This document shows, piece by piece, positions 34,110 to 47,639 of a DNA stretch of 64,000 bases. The translations under genes were made by a program, and so were the position numbers. Below the pieces are notes generated by a model. That model was given only the letters and a program-made list of their open reading frames with translations, searched no databases and was not told the origin of the DNA. Origin of the DNA: Arion vulgaris (taxonomy: Eukaryota > Mollusca > Gastropoda > Stylommatophora > Arionidae); assembly GCA_020796225.1 (NCBI GenBank), contig CM036764.1:21280733-21344732 (forward strand), in the 5' to 3' direction. Numbering within the stretch: position 1 is the first letter of the stretch; each line of letters begins with the position of its first letter.

Positions 34110-37100
34110 TCAATCATAGACAGCTTGAAGTATATTTGTAAGACGTGAATATGGAGTTGACAAGTACACATTGTTATATCATTCATAGACAGCTTGAAGT
34201 ATATTTGTAAGACGTGAATATGGAGTTGACAAGTACACATTGTTATATCATTCATAGGCAGCTTGAAGTATATTTGTAAGACGTGAATATGGAGTTGACA
34301 AGTACACATTGTTATATCATTCATAGACAGCTTGAAGTATATTTGTAAGACGTGAATATGGAGTTGACAAGTACACATTGTTATATCATTCATAGACAGC
34401 TTGAAGTATATTTGTAAGACGTGAATATGGAGTTGACAAGTACACATTGTTATATCAATCATAGACAGCTTGAAGTATATTTGTAAGACGTGAATATGGA
34501 GTTGACAAGTACACATTGTTATATCAATCATAGGCAGCTTGAAGTATATTTGTAAGACGTGAATATGGAGTTGACAAGTACACATTGTTATATCATTCAT
34601 AGGCAGCTTGAAGTATATTTGTAAGACGTGAATATGGAGTTGACAAGTACACATTGTTATATCATTCATAGGCAGCTTGAAGTATATTTGTAAGACGTGA
34701 ATATGGAGTTGACAAGTACACATTGTTATATCAATCATAGGCAGCTTGAAGTATATTTGTAAGACGTGAATATGGAGTTGACAAGTACACATTGTTATAT
34801 CATTCATAGGCAGCTTGAAGTATATTTGTAAGACGTGAATATGGAGTTGACAAGTACACATTGTTATATCAATCATAGGCAGCTTGAAGTATATTTGTAA
34901 GACGTGAATATGGAGTTGACAAGTACACATTGTTATATCAATCATAGGCAGCTTGAAGTATATTTGTAAGACGTGAATATGGAGTTGACAAGTACACATT
35001 GTTATATCATTCATAGACAGCTTGAAGTATATTTGTAAGACGTGAATATGGAGTTGACAAGTACACATTGTTATATCATTCATAGGCAGCTTGGAGTATA
35101 TTTGTAAGACGTGAATATGGAGTTGACAAGTACACATTGTTATATCATTCATAGACAGCTTGAAGTATATTTGTAAGACGTGAATATGGAGTTGACAAGT
35201 ACACATTGTTATATCATTCATAGACAGCTTGAAGTATATTTGTAAGACGTGAATATGGAGTTGACAAGTACACATTGTTATATCAATCATAGACAGCTTG
35301 AAGTATATTTGTAAGACGTGAATATGGAGTTGACAAGTACACATTGTTATATCAATCATAGGCAGCTTGAAGTATATTTGTAAGACGTGAATATGGAGTT
35401 GACAAGTACACATTGTTATATCATTCATAGGCAGCTTGAAGTATATTTGTAAGACGTGAATATGGAGTTGACAAGTACACATTGTTATATCAATCATAGG
35501 CAGCTTGAAGTATATTTGTAAGACGTGAATATGGAGTTGACAAGTACACATTGTTATATCATTCATAGGCAGCTTGAAGTATATTTGTAAGACGTGAATA
35601 TGGAGTTGACAAGTACACATTGTTATATCAATCATAGGCAGCTTGAAGTATATTAGTAAGACGTGAATATGGAGTTGACAAGTACACATTGTTATATCAA
35701 TCATAGGCAGCTTGAAGTATATTTGTAAGACGTGAATATGGAGTTGACAAGTACACATTGTTATATCATTCATAGGCAGCTTGAAGTATATTTGTAAGAC
35801 GTGAATATGGAGTTGACAAGTACACATTGTTATATCATTCATAGGCAGCTTGAAGTATATTTGTAAGACGTGAATATGGAGTTGACAAGTACACATTGTT
35901 ATATCATTCATAGACAGCTTGAAGTATATTTGTAAGACGTGAATATGGAGTTGACAAGTACACATTGTTATATCATTCATAGGCAGCTTGAAGTATATTT
36001 GTAAGACGTGAATATGGAGTTGACAAGTACACATTGTTATATCAATCATAGGCAGCTTGAAGTATATTTGTAAGACGTGAATATGGAGTTGACAAGTACA
36101 CATTGTTATATCATTCATAGGCAGCTTGAAGTATATTTGTAAGACGTGAATATGGAGTTGACAAGTACACATTGTTATATCATTCATAGGCAGCTTGAAG
36201 TATATTTGTAAGACGTGAATATGGAGTTGACAAGTACACATTGTTATATCATTCATAGGCAGCTTGAAGTATATTTGTAAGACGTGAATATGGAGTTGAC
36301 AAGTACACATTGTTATATCATTCATAGGCAGCTTGAAGTATATTTGTAAGACGTGAATATGGAGTTGACAAGTACACATTGTTATATCATTCATAGGCAG
36401 CTTGAAGTATATTTGTAAGACGTGAATATGGAGTTGACAAGTACACATTGTTATATCATTCATAGGCAGCTTGAAGTATATTTGTAAGACGTGAATATGG
36501 AGTTGACAAGTACACATTGTTATATCAATCATAGGCAGCTTGAAGTATTTTGTAAGACGTGAATATGGAGTTGACAAGTACAATTGTTATATCATTCATA
36601 GGCAGCTTGAAGTATATTTGTAAGACGTGAATATGGAGTTGACAAGTACACATTGTTATATCATTCATAGGCAGCTTGAAGTATATTTGTAAGACGTGAA
36701 TATGGAGTTGACAAGTACACATTGTTATATCATTCATAGGCAGCTTGAAGTATATTTGTAAGACGTGAATATGGAGTTGACAAGTACACATTGTTATATC
36801 AATCATAGGCAGCTTGAAGTATATTTGTAAGACGTGAATATGGAGTTGACAAGTACACATTGTTATATCATTCATAGGCAGCTTGAAGTATATTTGTAAG
36901 ACGTGAATATGGAGTTGACAAGTACACATTGTTATATCAATCATAGGCAGCTTGAAGTATATTTGTAAGACGTGAATATGGAGTTGACAAGTACACATTG
37001 TTATATCAATCATAGGCAGCTTGAAGTATATTTGTAAGACGTGAATATGGAGTTGACAAGTACACATTGTTATATCATTCATAGGCAGCTTGAAGTATAT

Positions 37101-38246
37101 TTGTAAGACGTGAATATGGAGTTGACAAGTACACATTGTTATATCAATCATAGGCAGCTTGAAGTATATTTGTAAGACGTGAATATGGAGTTGACAAGTA
37201 CACATTGTTATATCATTCATAGGCAGCTTGAAGTATATTTGTAAGACGTGAATATGGAGTTGACAAGTACACATTGTTATATCATTCATAGGCAGCTTGA
37301 AGTATATTTGTAAGACGTGAATATGGAGTTGACAAGTACACATTGTTATATCATTCATAGGCAGCTTGAAGTATATTTGTAAGACGTGAATATGGAGTTG
37401 ACAAGTACACATTGTTATATCATTCATAGGCAGCTTGAAGTATATTTGTAAGACGTGAATATGGAGTTGACAAGTACACATTGTTATATCATTCATAGGC
37501 AGCTTGAAGTATATTTGTAAGACGTGAATATGGAGTTGACAAGTACACATTGTTATATCATTCATAGGCAGCTTGAAGTATATTTGTAAGACGTGAATAT
37601 GGAGTTGACAAGTACACATTGTTATATCAATCATAGGCAGCTTGAAGTATATTTGTAAGACGTGAATATGGAGTTGACAAGTACACATTGTTATATCATT
37701 CATAGGCAGCTTGAAGTATATTTGTAAGACGTGAATATGGAGTTGACAAGTACACATTGTTATATCATTCATAGGCAGCTTGAAGTATATTTGTAAGACG
37801 TGAATATGGAGTTGACAAGTACACATTGTTATATCATTCATAGGCAGCTTGAAGTATATTTGTAAGACGTGAATATGGAGTTGACAAGTACACATTGTTA
37901 TATCAATCATAGGCAGCTTGAAGTATATTTGTAAGACGTGAATATGGAGTTGACAAGTACACATTGTTATATCATTCATAGGCAGCTTGAAGTATATTTG
38001 TAAGACGTGAATATGGAGTTGACAAGTACACATTGTTATATCAATCATAGGCAGCTTGAAGTATATTTGTAAGACGTGAATATGGAGTTGACAAGTACAC
38101 ATTGTTATATCAATCATAGGCAGCTTGAAGTATATTTGTAAGACGTGAATATGGAGTTGACAAGTACACATTGTTATATCATTCATAGGCAGCTTGAAGT
38201 ATATTTGTAAGACGTGAATATGGAGTTGACAAGTACACATTGTTAT
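34110..38246. repeat. satellite-like array, 69-bp unit, about 60 copies
   Basis: The unit contains CAGCTTGAAGTATATTTGTA, AGACGTGAATATGGAGTTGA and CAAGTACACATTGTTATATC. Two positions vary among units: CATTCAT/CAATCAT and TAGACAG/TAGGCAG. The order of these variants repeats about 12 units apart in the left third. One unit at 36540-36590 carries two 2-bp deletions. Reverse-strand frames of 838 and 571 codons (23 residues per unit) are open only because 69 is divisible by three. Confidence 0.96.
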
Positions 38247-38559
38247 TTGCCAATCTTGAATTGTGTATCAAATATATATTGTTACGGATTCGGTAGTATC
38301 CTGTTTTCTTTTTCTTCTGCGTTCTGACTAGATTGGGATTTTGGATTCTCTAATAAAGGCATCCGTCTGCATCAGATTATCAGCCACACCATACAGTTTG
38401 TCTTGGACGATAGTGTTAGTGGGCCACCTCTTTCTTCTCAAGTCTGCATACTGGGGGGGCAGTTCTGTAGGATATAATTCCTATGATTTCTGCTTCCCGT
38501 TTGTGTCGACATCTTCTGGTGCATCTGTTTTCTGCAAGCATTTGTTTCGGGTTAGCATT
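38247..38559. other. unassigned stretch
   Basis: Right flank of the 69-bp array; no feature recognised. Confidence 0.4.
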
Positions 38560-38690
38560 CCTAGCGGACACATGCATCCGATTTCAGCCACACCTCCTTA
38601 GCTGTCTCTTACGACATGCGTGGCAGGTAACAGTGGTTCTATTCTTTACACCTAAATTTGGGCCCCGGTAACCACTCGGGCTGTATCCTG
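38560..38690 (-). mobile_element. interspersed repeat G, head copy
   Basis: The reverse sequence has GTAAAGAATAGAACCACTGT-like and TGTCGTAAGAGACAGCTAAG blocks. An open frame with TTVTCHACRKRQLRRCG crosses it, and similar peptides come from the other copies. Confidence 0.55.
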
Positions 38691-38941
38691 TTTTGAAACG
38701 CAGACTAACTTGTTCTAAGCTGCTCATATTTTGGTTGTCGTTCTTTATTGGTCTTGGTGGCTTTCGTTCTTTTACTTCTAATGATACATAACTGATACAT
38801 CCATACGATCTCATGCATCACCTTCCTTGGTAGGTTGGTCTGCTGTATCCTGTCCTCGTATTCCACATTTAGACCGTGTCTTCTCAATTGCGACCATACG
38901 CTGGCCGCACAGTTCAGACAGTTAGTACGGGCGTCGTACAT
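38691..38941 (-). other. unrecognised protein-like fragment
   Basis: A 78-codon reverse frame (38705-38941) contains NCLNCAASVWSQLRRHGLNV, then EYEDR. It looks more protein-like than chance frames nearby, but no family is recognised. It may be a retroelement remnant. Confidence 0.25.
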
Positions 38942-38995
38942 TTATGTATATTCGGTGAGGTTACTAGAGAATAAACTAAACATGATATTTAACAC

Positions 38996-39755
38996 CGTTC
39001 GCAAACTGTGATGATATGAGCTGAAGCACAGTAAACTGTGATGATATGAACTGAAGCACAGCAAACTGTAGATATGAACTGAAACACAGCAAACTGTAGA
39101 TATGAGCTGAAGCACAGTAAACTGTAGATATGAGCTGAAGCACAGCAAACTGTAGATATGAACTGAAGCACAGCAAACTGTAGATATGAACTGAAGCACA
39201 TCAAACTGTAGATATGAACTGAAGAACACCAAACTGTAATTATTAACTGAAGCACAACAAACTGTAGATATGAACTGAAGCACAGCAAACTGTAGATATG
39301 AACTGAAGCACAGTAAACTGTAGATATGAACTGAAGCACAGTAAACTGTAGATATGAACTGAAGCACAGTAAACTGTAGATATGAACTGAAGCACAGCAA
39401 ACTGTAGATATGAACTGAAGCACAGTAAACTGTAGATATGAACTGAAGCACAGTAAACTGTAGATATGAACTGAAGCACAGTAAACTGTAGATATGAACT
39501 GAAGCACAGTAAACTGTAGATATGAACTGAAGCACAGTAAACTGTAGATATGAGCTGAAGCACAGTAAACTGTAGATATGAGCTGAAGCACAGTAAACTG
39601 TGATGATATGAACTGAAGCACAGCAAACTGTAGATATGAACTGAAGCACAGCAAACTGTAGATATGAGCTGAAGCACAGCAAACTGTAGATATGAGCTGA
39701 AGCACAGCAAACTGTAGATATGAACTGAAGCACAGTAAACTGTAGATATGAACCG
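38996..39755. repeat. minisatellite, 28-bp unit, about 27 copies
   Basis: Unit: TGTAGATATGAACTGAAGCA plus CAGTAAAC, with A/G and T/C variants. A few units carry TGATGATATG instead of TGTAGATATG. It passes directly into the related 30/61-bp arrays. Confidence 0.94.
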
Positions 39756-42700
39756 ATCAACTCCAAATTGGGAATATCAACTGAATCACAACAAACTGGG
39801 ATGGTATGAACTGAACGACAACAAACTGGGATGGTAGGAACTGAACAGCAACAAACTGCAGTGATATGAATTTATACCTCAACAAACTGGGATGGTATGA
39901 ACTGCACAACAGCAAACTGCAGTGATATGAATTTATACCTCAACAAACTGGGATGGTATGAACTGCACAACAGCAAACTGCAGTGATATGAATTTATACC
40001 TCAACAAACTGGGATGGTAGGAACTGCACAACAGCAAACTGCAGTGATATGAATTTATACCTCAACAAACTGGGATGGTATGAACTGCACAACAGCAAAC
40101 TGCAGTGATATGAATTTATACCTCAACAAACTGGGATGGTAGGAACTGCACAACAGCAAACTGCAGTGATATGAATTTATACCTCAACAAACTGGGATGG
40201 TAGGAACTGCACAACAGCAAACTGCAGTGATATGAATTTATACCTCAACAAACTGGGATGGTAGGAACTGCACAACAGCAAACTGCAGTGATATGAATTT
40301 ATACCTCAACAAACTGGGATGGTATGAACTGCACAACAGCAAACTGCAGTGATATGAATTTATACCTCAACAAACTGGGATGGTATGAACTGCACAACAG
40401 CAAACTGCAGTGATAAGGAATTTATACCTCAACAAACTGGGATGGTATGAACTGCACAACAGCAAACTGCAGTGATATGAATTTATACCTCAACAAACTG
40501 GGATGGTATGAACTGCACAACAGCAAACTGCAGTGATATGAATTTATACCTCAACAAACTGGGATGGTAGGAACTGCACAACAGCAAACTGCAGTGATAT
40601 GAATTTATACCTCAACAAACTGGGATGGTATGAACTGCACAACAGCAAACTGCAGTGATATGAATTTATACCTCAACAAACTGGGATGGTATGAACTGCA
40701 CAACAGCAAACTGCAGTGATATGAATTTATACCTCAACAAACTGGGATGGTATGAACTGAACGGCAACAAACTGATAGTATGAACTGAACGGCAACAACG
40801 ATGGATATGAGCTGAAGCAACAAAACTGCGTAGATATGAATTTAGTCCATAAACTGGATGAGTATGAACTGAAGACAACAAACTGTGATTATGGAGAACT
40901 GTGAATGAGCAACACAAACTGTAGTATAGTGAATTATAGCCTAAGAACTGGATGTAAATGTGAATGAACGATCAATCAAACTGGGATGGTATCAACTGAA
41001 TCACAACAAACTGGGATGTATGAACTGAACCAACAAACTGGGATGGTAGGAACTGAACAAGCAAGCAAACTGCAGTGATATGAATTTATACCTCAACAAA
41101 CTGGGATGGTATGAACTGCACAACAGCAAACTGCAGTGATATGAATTTATACCTCAACAAACTGGGATGGTAGAACTGCACAACAGCAAACTGCAGTGAT
41201 ATGAATTTATACCTCAACAAACTGGGATGGTAGGAACTGCACAACAGCAAACTGCAGTGATATGAATTTATACCTCAACAAACTGGGATGGTATGAACTG
41301 CACAACAGCAAACTGCAGTGATATGAATTTATACCTCAACAAACTGGGATGGTAGAACTGCACAACAGCAAACTGCAGTGATATGAATTTATACCTCAAC
41401 AAACTGGGATGGTAGAACTGCACAACAGCAAACTGCAGTGATATGAATTTATACCTCAACAAACTGGGATGGTAGGAACTGCACAACAGCAAACTGCAGT
41501 GATATGAATTTATACCTCAACAAACTGGGATGGTAGAACTGCACAACAGCAAACTGCAGTGATATGAATTTATACCTCAACAAACTGGGATGGTATGAAC
41601 TGCACAACAGCAAACTGCAGTGATATGAATTTATACCTCAACAAACTGGGATGGTATGAACTGCACAACAGCAAACTGCAGTGATATGAATTTATACCTC
41701 AACAAACTGGGATGGTAGAACTGCACAACAGCAAACTGCAGTGATATGAATTTATACCTCAACAAACTGGGATGGTAGAACTGCACAACAGCAAACTGCA
41801 GTGATATGAATTTATACCTCAACAAACTGGGATGGTATGAACTGCACAACAGCAAACTGCAGTGATATGAATTTATACCTCAACAAACTGGGATGGTATG
41901 AACTGCACAACAGCAAACTGCAGTGATATGAATTTATACCTCAACAAACTGGGATGGTATGAACTGAACGGCAACAAACTGGGATAGTATGAACTGAACG
42001 GCAACAAACTGGGATAGTATGAACTGAACAGCAACAAACTGGATGGTATGAATTTATACCCAACAAACTGGGATAGTATGAACTGAACGCAACAAACTGG
42101 GATGGTATGAACTGAACGCAACAAACTGCAGTATATGAATTTGACTCAACAAACTGGGATGGTATGAACTGAACGACAACAAACTGGGATGGTATGAACT
42201 GAACAGCAACAAACTGCAGTGATATGAATTTATACCTCAACAAACTGGGATGTAGGAACTGCACAACAAAAACTGCAGTATATGAATTAACGCAACAAAC
42301 TGGGATGGTAGGAACTGAACAGGACAAACTGGTGATGTTTTACTAAAATGATTGAACGGCAACAAACTGCAGTGATATGAATTTATACCTCAACAAACTG
42401 GGATAGTAGGAACTGAACGCAAACTGAGTAGTATGAATTAACGTCAACAAACTGGGATGGTATGAACTGACACAGCAAACTGCAGTGATATGAATTTATA
42501 CCTCAACAAACTGGGATGGTATGAACTCACAAGAACTGCAGTGATAGATTTATACCTCAACAAACTGGGATGGTATGAACTGCACAACAGCAAACTGCAG
42601 TGATATGAATTTATACCTCAACAAACTGGGATGGTATGAACTGCACAACAGCAAACTGCAGTGATATGAATTTATACCTCAACAAACTGGGATGGTAGGA

Positions 42701-43855
42701 ACTGCACAACAGCAAACTGCAGTGATATGAATTTATACCTCAACAAACTGGGATGGTATGAACTGCACAACAGCAAACTGCAGTGATATGAATTTATACC
42801 TCAACAAACTGGGATGGTATGAACTGCACAACAGCAAACTGCAGTGATATGAATTTATACCTCAACAAACTGGGATGGTAGGAACTGCACAACAGCAAAC
42901 TGCAGTGATATGAATTTATACCTCAACAAACTGGGATGGTATGAACTGCACAACAGCAAACTGCAGTGATATGAATTTATACCTCAACAAACTGGGATGG
43001 TATGAACTGCACAACAGCAAACTGCAGTGATATGAATTTATACCTCAACAAACTGGGATGGTATGAACTGCACAACAGCAAACTGCAGTGATATGAATTT
43101 ATACCTCAACAAACTGGGATAGTATGAACTGAACGGCAACAAACTGGGATAGTATGAACTGAACGGCAACAAACTGGGATAGTATGAACTGAACGGCAAC
43201 AAACTGGGATGGTATGAACTGAACAGCAACAAACTGGGATAGTATGAACTGAACGGCAACAAACTGGGATGGTATGAACTGAACGGCAACAAACTGGGAT
43301 AGTATGAACTGAACGGCAACAAACTGGGATAGTATGAACTGAACGGCAACAAACTGGGATGGTATGAACTGAACGGCAACAAACTGCAGTGATATGAATT
43401 TATACCTCAACAAACTGGGATAGTATGAACTGAACGGCAACAAACTGGGATAGTATGAACTGAACGGCAACAAACTGGGATAGTATGAACTGAACGGCAA
43501 CAAACTGGGATGGTATGAACTGAACGGCAACAAACTGCAGTGATATGAATTTATACCTCAACAAACTGGGATAGTATGAACTGAACGGCAACAAACTGGG
43601 ATAGTATGAACTGAACGGCAACAAACTGGGATGGTATGAACTGAACAGCAACAAACTGCAGTGATATGAATTTATACCTCAACAAACTGGGATGGTATGA
43701 ACTGAACGACAACAAACTGGGATGGTATGAACTGAACAGCAACAAACTGCAGTGATATGAATTTATACCTCAACAAACTGGGATGGTAGGAACTGCACAA
43801 CAGCAAACTGCAGTGATATGAATTTATACCTCAACAAACTGGGATGGTATGAACT
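39756..43855. repeat. minisatellite block, 61-bp dimer and 30-bp monomer units
   Basis: The main unit is a dimer of GGGATGGTATGAACTGCACA (about 30 bp with its end) and GCAGTGATATGAATTTATAC (about 31 bp with its end), both finishing in CAAACT. Between about 43110 and 43660, monomers GGGATAGTATGAACTGAACG predominate, with dimers interspersed. Sections at about 40770-41060 and 42000-42540 are irregular, with many small deletions. The half units resemble the 28-bp unit to the left. Confidence 0.93.
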
Positions 43856-44629
43856 GGATCACAAACAACCCATACTTGATATATTCTGGCTGATTTATTC
43901 ATCCATACTTACTTGTCTGTGTGATTGATTTATTGTTCTGTACCGCCACTGTCTATGAGAAGGACATTAATAATGATCGATCTCATTGTTCTTGCTTACA
44001 TATACTGACTCCCTTGTGCATTGTCTTGATGGCTATATTATCGTGTTTGAATGTCTTTGTCTTATCTGTTCTTATAAAGGAGAAGTCAACCTATTTGAAT
44101 CGATATTTTCATGTATAACATATATCATCTTACATCTTAATCTTGCATGCCATTTTATTTTGGGACGTGTTTTCAAATCCAAGTACAGTTAATTGTCTCT
44201 GAATCTTCGCCGGATTTACTGTAGAAGTGCTCTGACGTTGAGACGTTTAGCTGGTGTCCATAAAGTTGAACTCTACCGAGCACTAGTAGGACACTGAGTG
44301 TATTATCGTCGATCTATTGCTACTTTTATTTTCAAATTTTTCAAATTTATGATAAGAATATATTTGTGCATTTTTATCATTCTTTCTGTATTTTTTGTTG
44401 TAGAATTATGTATGTACGTTTTCTTATTGTTGACGATATTGTGCTATGTCTGTTGTTGTGTTTACATCTCTAGAATTATTAGTCGTACAATTTTACAATT
44501 AACTTTTGATTGATTGATTAGATTTTCATCTCGATAGTCGACTTCAATTGATCTTCAACATCTCATTTTCCTTGCAGTGGGGGTGCTTTCTGTCAAACTG
44601 TCATTTATTCATCTTCTAACGTTTTCCGA
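43856..44629. other. unassigned AT-rich stretch
   Basis: It contains hydrophobic chance frames (for example 44298-44513) but no recognisable gene. Confidence 0.4.
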
Positions 44630-44790
44630 CATATTCTGCTGTATGCATGTGAACCATGGACAATAAACAGACACCCAGAAAAAATATCTAATAGCAGTGT
44701 AGAATAGTCAGGAACCACTCCTGAGACAAATACAAAGAGTATAATTGACGAACAGAGAAAAATTAATCAGGTTGTTCTCCAAGAAACAAA
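44630..44790 (+). mobile_element. short LINE fragment
   Basis: The translation contains LLYACEPWTINRHPEK, a variant of the Tyr-Gly-Cys-Glu-x-Trp block that follows the palm in LINE reverse transcriptases. Confidence 0.5.
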
Positions 44791-45024
44791 TAAATTTCAT
44801 AAATTAATTAGAGAAATTATATGTAAAGATTTGTTTGTGTGTCACATTATATGGATAATTAAAATTGAAACTTGAATGACAAATGGTAAACTTGATGGGA
44901 AGGCAAATAAGTATATATCTGGATGTCATGACTACATGGCATGGTCGAAGCAAGAACGCAGACTTGATCAGGACGAGCGATCGTGTGAATGGCAAACCAT
45001 GACCACCTACGTTTATCGGCATGG

Positions 45025-45223
<199 letters not shown>

Positions 45224-45920
45224 AGGCGCAGAATGTATCGACGACAGAGCACATTCGTTGTATTTTACATGACAGATGGGAATACGTGTCCTAACTGGTC
45301 GTACTAGAGACCCTTTGTTAACATCTAGGTCAACATAGAGCCGATAGTATTGTCAGGACCAGAGTATGTTGGGTCGACATGTCACCTCGAACAAAACAAA
45401 CACAACCGTAACCACTTTGATATGTTATGTAGTGTAAGACAATCTATGCTTTAAATATGAGTAATTTGTTGTACCAATGTGAGATCCTTTATCTCTTAAC
45501 AGATGCTGACTTTTCGTGAGTACGTCCTAAATCACTATAACCTGTTCTGGGATAAGACATAGACAGGAGGCGACCATCATATCATCAGTAACTTGGTTCC
45601 ATCTTATACATCACTTTCCAAGACCACAACCATGTCGATGAAATATAAGCAGTTCCCGAACATGAATCCTGCTCAGTAGTCGTCCAGTAAGTACATTTCT
45701 CAGTGTCTTTGTGACGATATAACATTGCATTATATGGTGTAGGGTTTTGTGTGAAGTGTTAGAATAGTTAGGGTTATTATGATCTATTTGGAGTACTGCA
45801 CTTAACTTGTTCGCATTGTATTGTCTGTTAATCATTGCATGATGTCAACCGAAATGTATGTGCTTGTGTCATGTTGTGAGCCACTTGTGTGCTCTACGTC
45901 ATGTAAGTACAATAAAAGTA
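45224..45920. other. unassigned stretch
   Basis: Nothing recognised. Confidence 0.4.
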
Positions 45921-46175
45921 ATACCTATTGGTATATAGGGTAATACGGTGTTATGCCCGTATTTTTCATTGACCGTCGGCGCACGATGGGTGATGTAGTC
46001 AGGATCACGCAGGTCGCCTTTATTTTCCAATGCTTTTCCTGGTGCCCAATTGAGGCTGGGTCGACATGAGAGCCATTCCGGCATGAAAAATTCTACGCCC
46101 ACTGTGGAATTGAACACGGACCACACGTCTAAAAAAGCGAGTTCATTAACAACTATGCTACCGAGACTCTCTCTA
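45921..46175 (-). mobile_element. SINE family D, copy 5
   Basis: A complete reverse copy. The tail block (TATATAGGGTAATACGGTGT), body (AATTGAGGCTGGGTCGACAT) and head with B-box-like GTTCAATTCCAC are all visible. Confidence 0.82.
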
Positions 46176-46820
46176 CATCATGTGTTGAAGTCATGATTCT
46201 CATATTTGACGTTGGTTTACCTGATTCTTTTAGTTTTGTTATGTTGATTTCATTTGGAAATATATATTTGTGAAACTACTCTTTGTCACAGCAAAAGCAC
46301 AACTTGCTCCATCTACAGTGTTCTTCTCGAGCTTAATGTGAGGCCCATGCCTTCGCTTTCCTCGAATCACTGAATCATCAGTGTACACCTTACATCACGA
46401 CTATTTCTATTTTTTCACGTATGTTTGCTTGGACCTCAAAATCAGAAATAGTAGGAACTTGTTCTCTACAGTTACTACCAAATGCAATATGTTACTGCAA
46501 ATAAAGTATTAACATCCACATGTATTGCAACCCAATTCTCTCCAAGATTGATATTTATAAGACTACATATATCCTCTGTAGGGCATCTTCAACACTGCCC
46601 ATCTATGTTATTTAGATTGTCCAAAATTAATCTGTCTTTGGTATTTTTTGTTTATACACTCGCAGACTCCCCCATTTGGTAGGTCTCCACTTTTCATGTA
46701 TTTGTCGTTGCTAGCTTCTGGTTCCCTACTTTGACAAGTGTAGAGTTTCTTGGCAAACATAATTTACAAAATACACTTAGAACTACTGACGCAAGTAAAC
46801 AATATTTTATATTGGGTACG
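46176..46820. other. unassigned; possible retroelement remnant
   Basis: A reverse-strand reading near 46385-46300 gives VYTDDSVIRGKRRHG, faintly like the start of an RNase H domain. The support is too thin to call it. Confidence 0.25.
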
Positions 46821-46821
46821 C

Positions 46822-47025
46822 TTAATTACAGCTGATGACAGATGTGGGGAAAAAAGAGATTATGAAGAGAATAGCAATAGCCAAAAGTACAGTCAATGTT
46901 ATGAGCATGTTACTATTATTGGTTTTTGAACCGACGTTGTTGCAATCCGGGCAGACCCATATGTGCTCAGTCTCCCCCAACAGATGTCGAAGGGTATGCA
47001 TACTAATTGTTCCATTGCCTAACAT
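46822..47025 (-). other. conserved peptide repeat P, possible copy 4, with hydrophobic tail
   Basis: The 67-codon reverse frame contains TLRHLLGETEHIWVCPDCN, resembling the LLRRRSEHLWTCPEC of copies 1-3. It continues into a strongly hydrophobic stretch (LITLTVLLAIAILFIISFF) that could span a membrane. The similarity is limited to about 18 residues. The N-terminal blocks seen in the other copies are absent. Confidence 0.4.
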
Positions 47026-47084
47026 CTATACAGATAACAAATAATCTAAAGATGATGCTTATCAAGTGTTGTATTTTCTCGGTA

Positions 47085-47440
47085 TTTTTGTATGGTTGAG
47101 AAACATGCTTACAGCAACACATCACAGAAAGCTCACCATGTGTGAAATTAAATGCTTGAGGAAGGCAGTGGGAGTCACCAGGAAAGACAGACCACGAAAC
47201 GAGGACATCTGAAGCAGAGTGGGCATAACTTCATGCACAGAATACATGGAAAGACAACAAATGCAGTGGTTTGGACATTTAATGAGAATGAAATACAACC
47301 AACCACCAATAACAGCATAAATAAAAAGAGATTGGGTACTAGAGCAAAGGGAAGACCAAGAAAAAGATGGATAGACGATATAAAGACCACACTACATAAA
47401 CACGGATATAAACCATACTCATGTAAACAATACTCATCTA
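47085..47440 (+). mobile_element. LINE 3' fragment
   Basis: Across frames the translation gives CEIKCLRKAVGVTRKDRPRN, QQMQWFGHLMRMKYNQ and RAKGRPRKRWIDDI. These are the ordered C-terminal motifs of an animal LINE protein, close to the element at 51.6-53.9 kb. Stops and shifts break it. Confidence 0.8.
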
Positions 47441-47639
47441 GCCTAGAACGCAAATTAAAGCTCCCATCCCTACGCTTAACAGCAAGAGTGGGCATCCAAC
47501 TACATCTTCCACCTGGGAATAGACAATAGATAATAGATAGAGAAACAAAGACAATGAACAAGCATTTACAACAACACAGAATTAATGTGCTGACACTAGG
47601 TCGTAGTTCATGAAAGGACAAACAGAAAAACAGTTATAG

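Noticed and set aside
34067..38240. Two very long reverse open frames (838 and 571 codons) of a 23-residue repeat
   Set aside because: They run along a 69-bp tandem array. A unit length divisible by three keeps the frame open. The frame has no non-repeat domain and no sign of codon selection.
38942..39766. 274-codon reverse frame
   Set aside because: The 28-bp array gives three overlapping open frames on the same strand. This is periodicity, not coding.
43038..43745. Several frames of Pro-Ser-Leu/Gln-Phe-Val repeats
   Set aside because: They come from the 30/61-bp arrays and shift frame with unit length.
44298..44513. 71-codon hydrophobic frame as a small membrane protein
   Set aside because: AT-rich sequence readily gives such frames, and no homologous feature or start context supports it.
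46300..46400. RNase H domain on the reverse strand
   Set aside because: Only one weak YTDDS-like match was seen, and the other RNase H motifs were not found.
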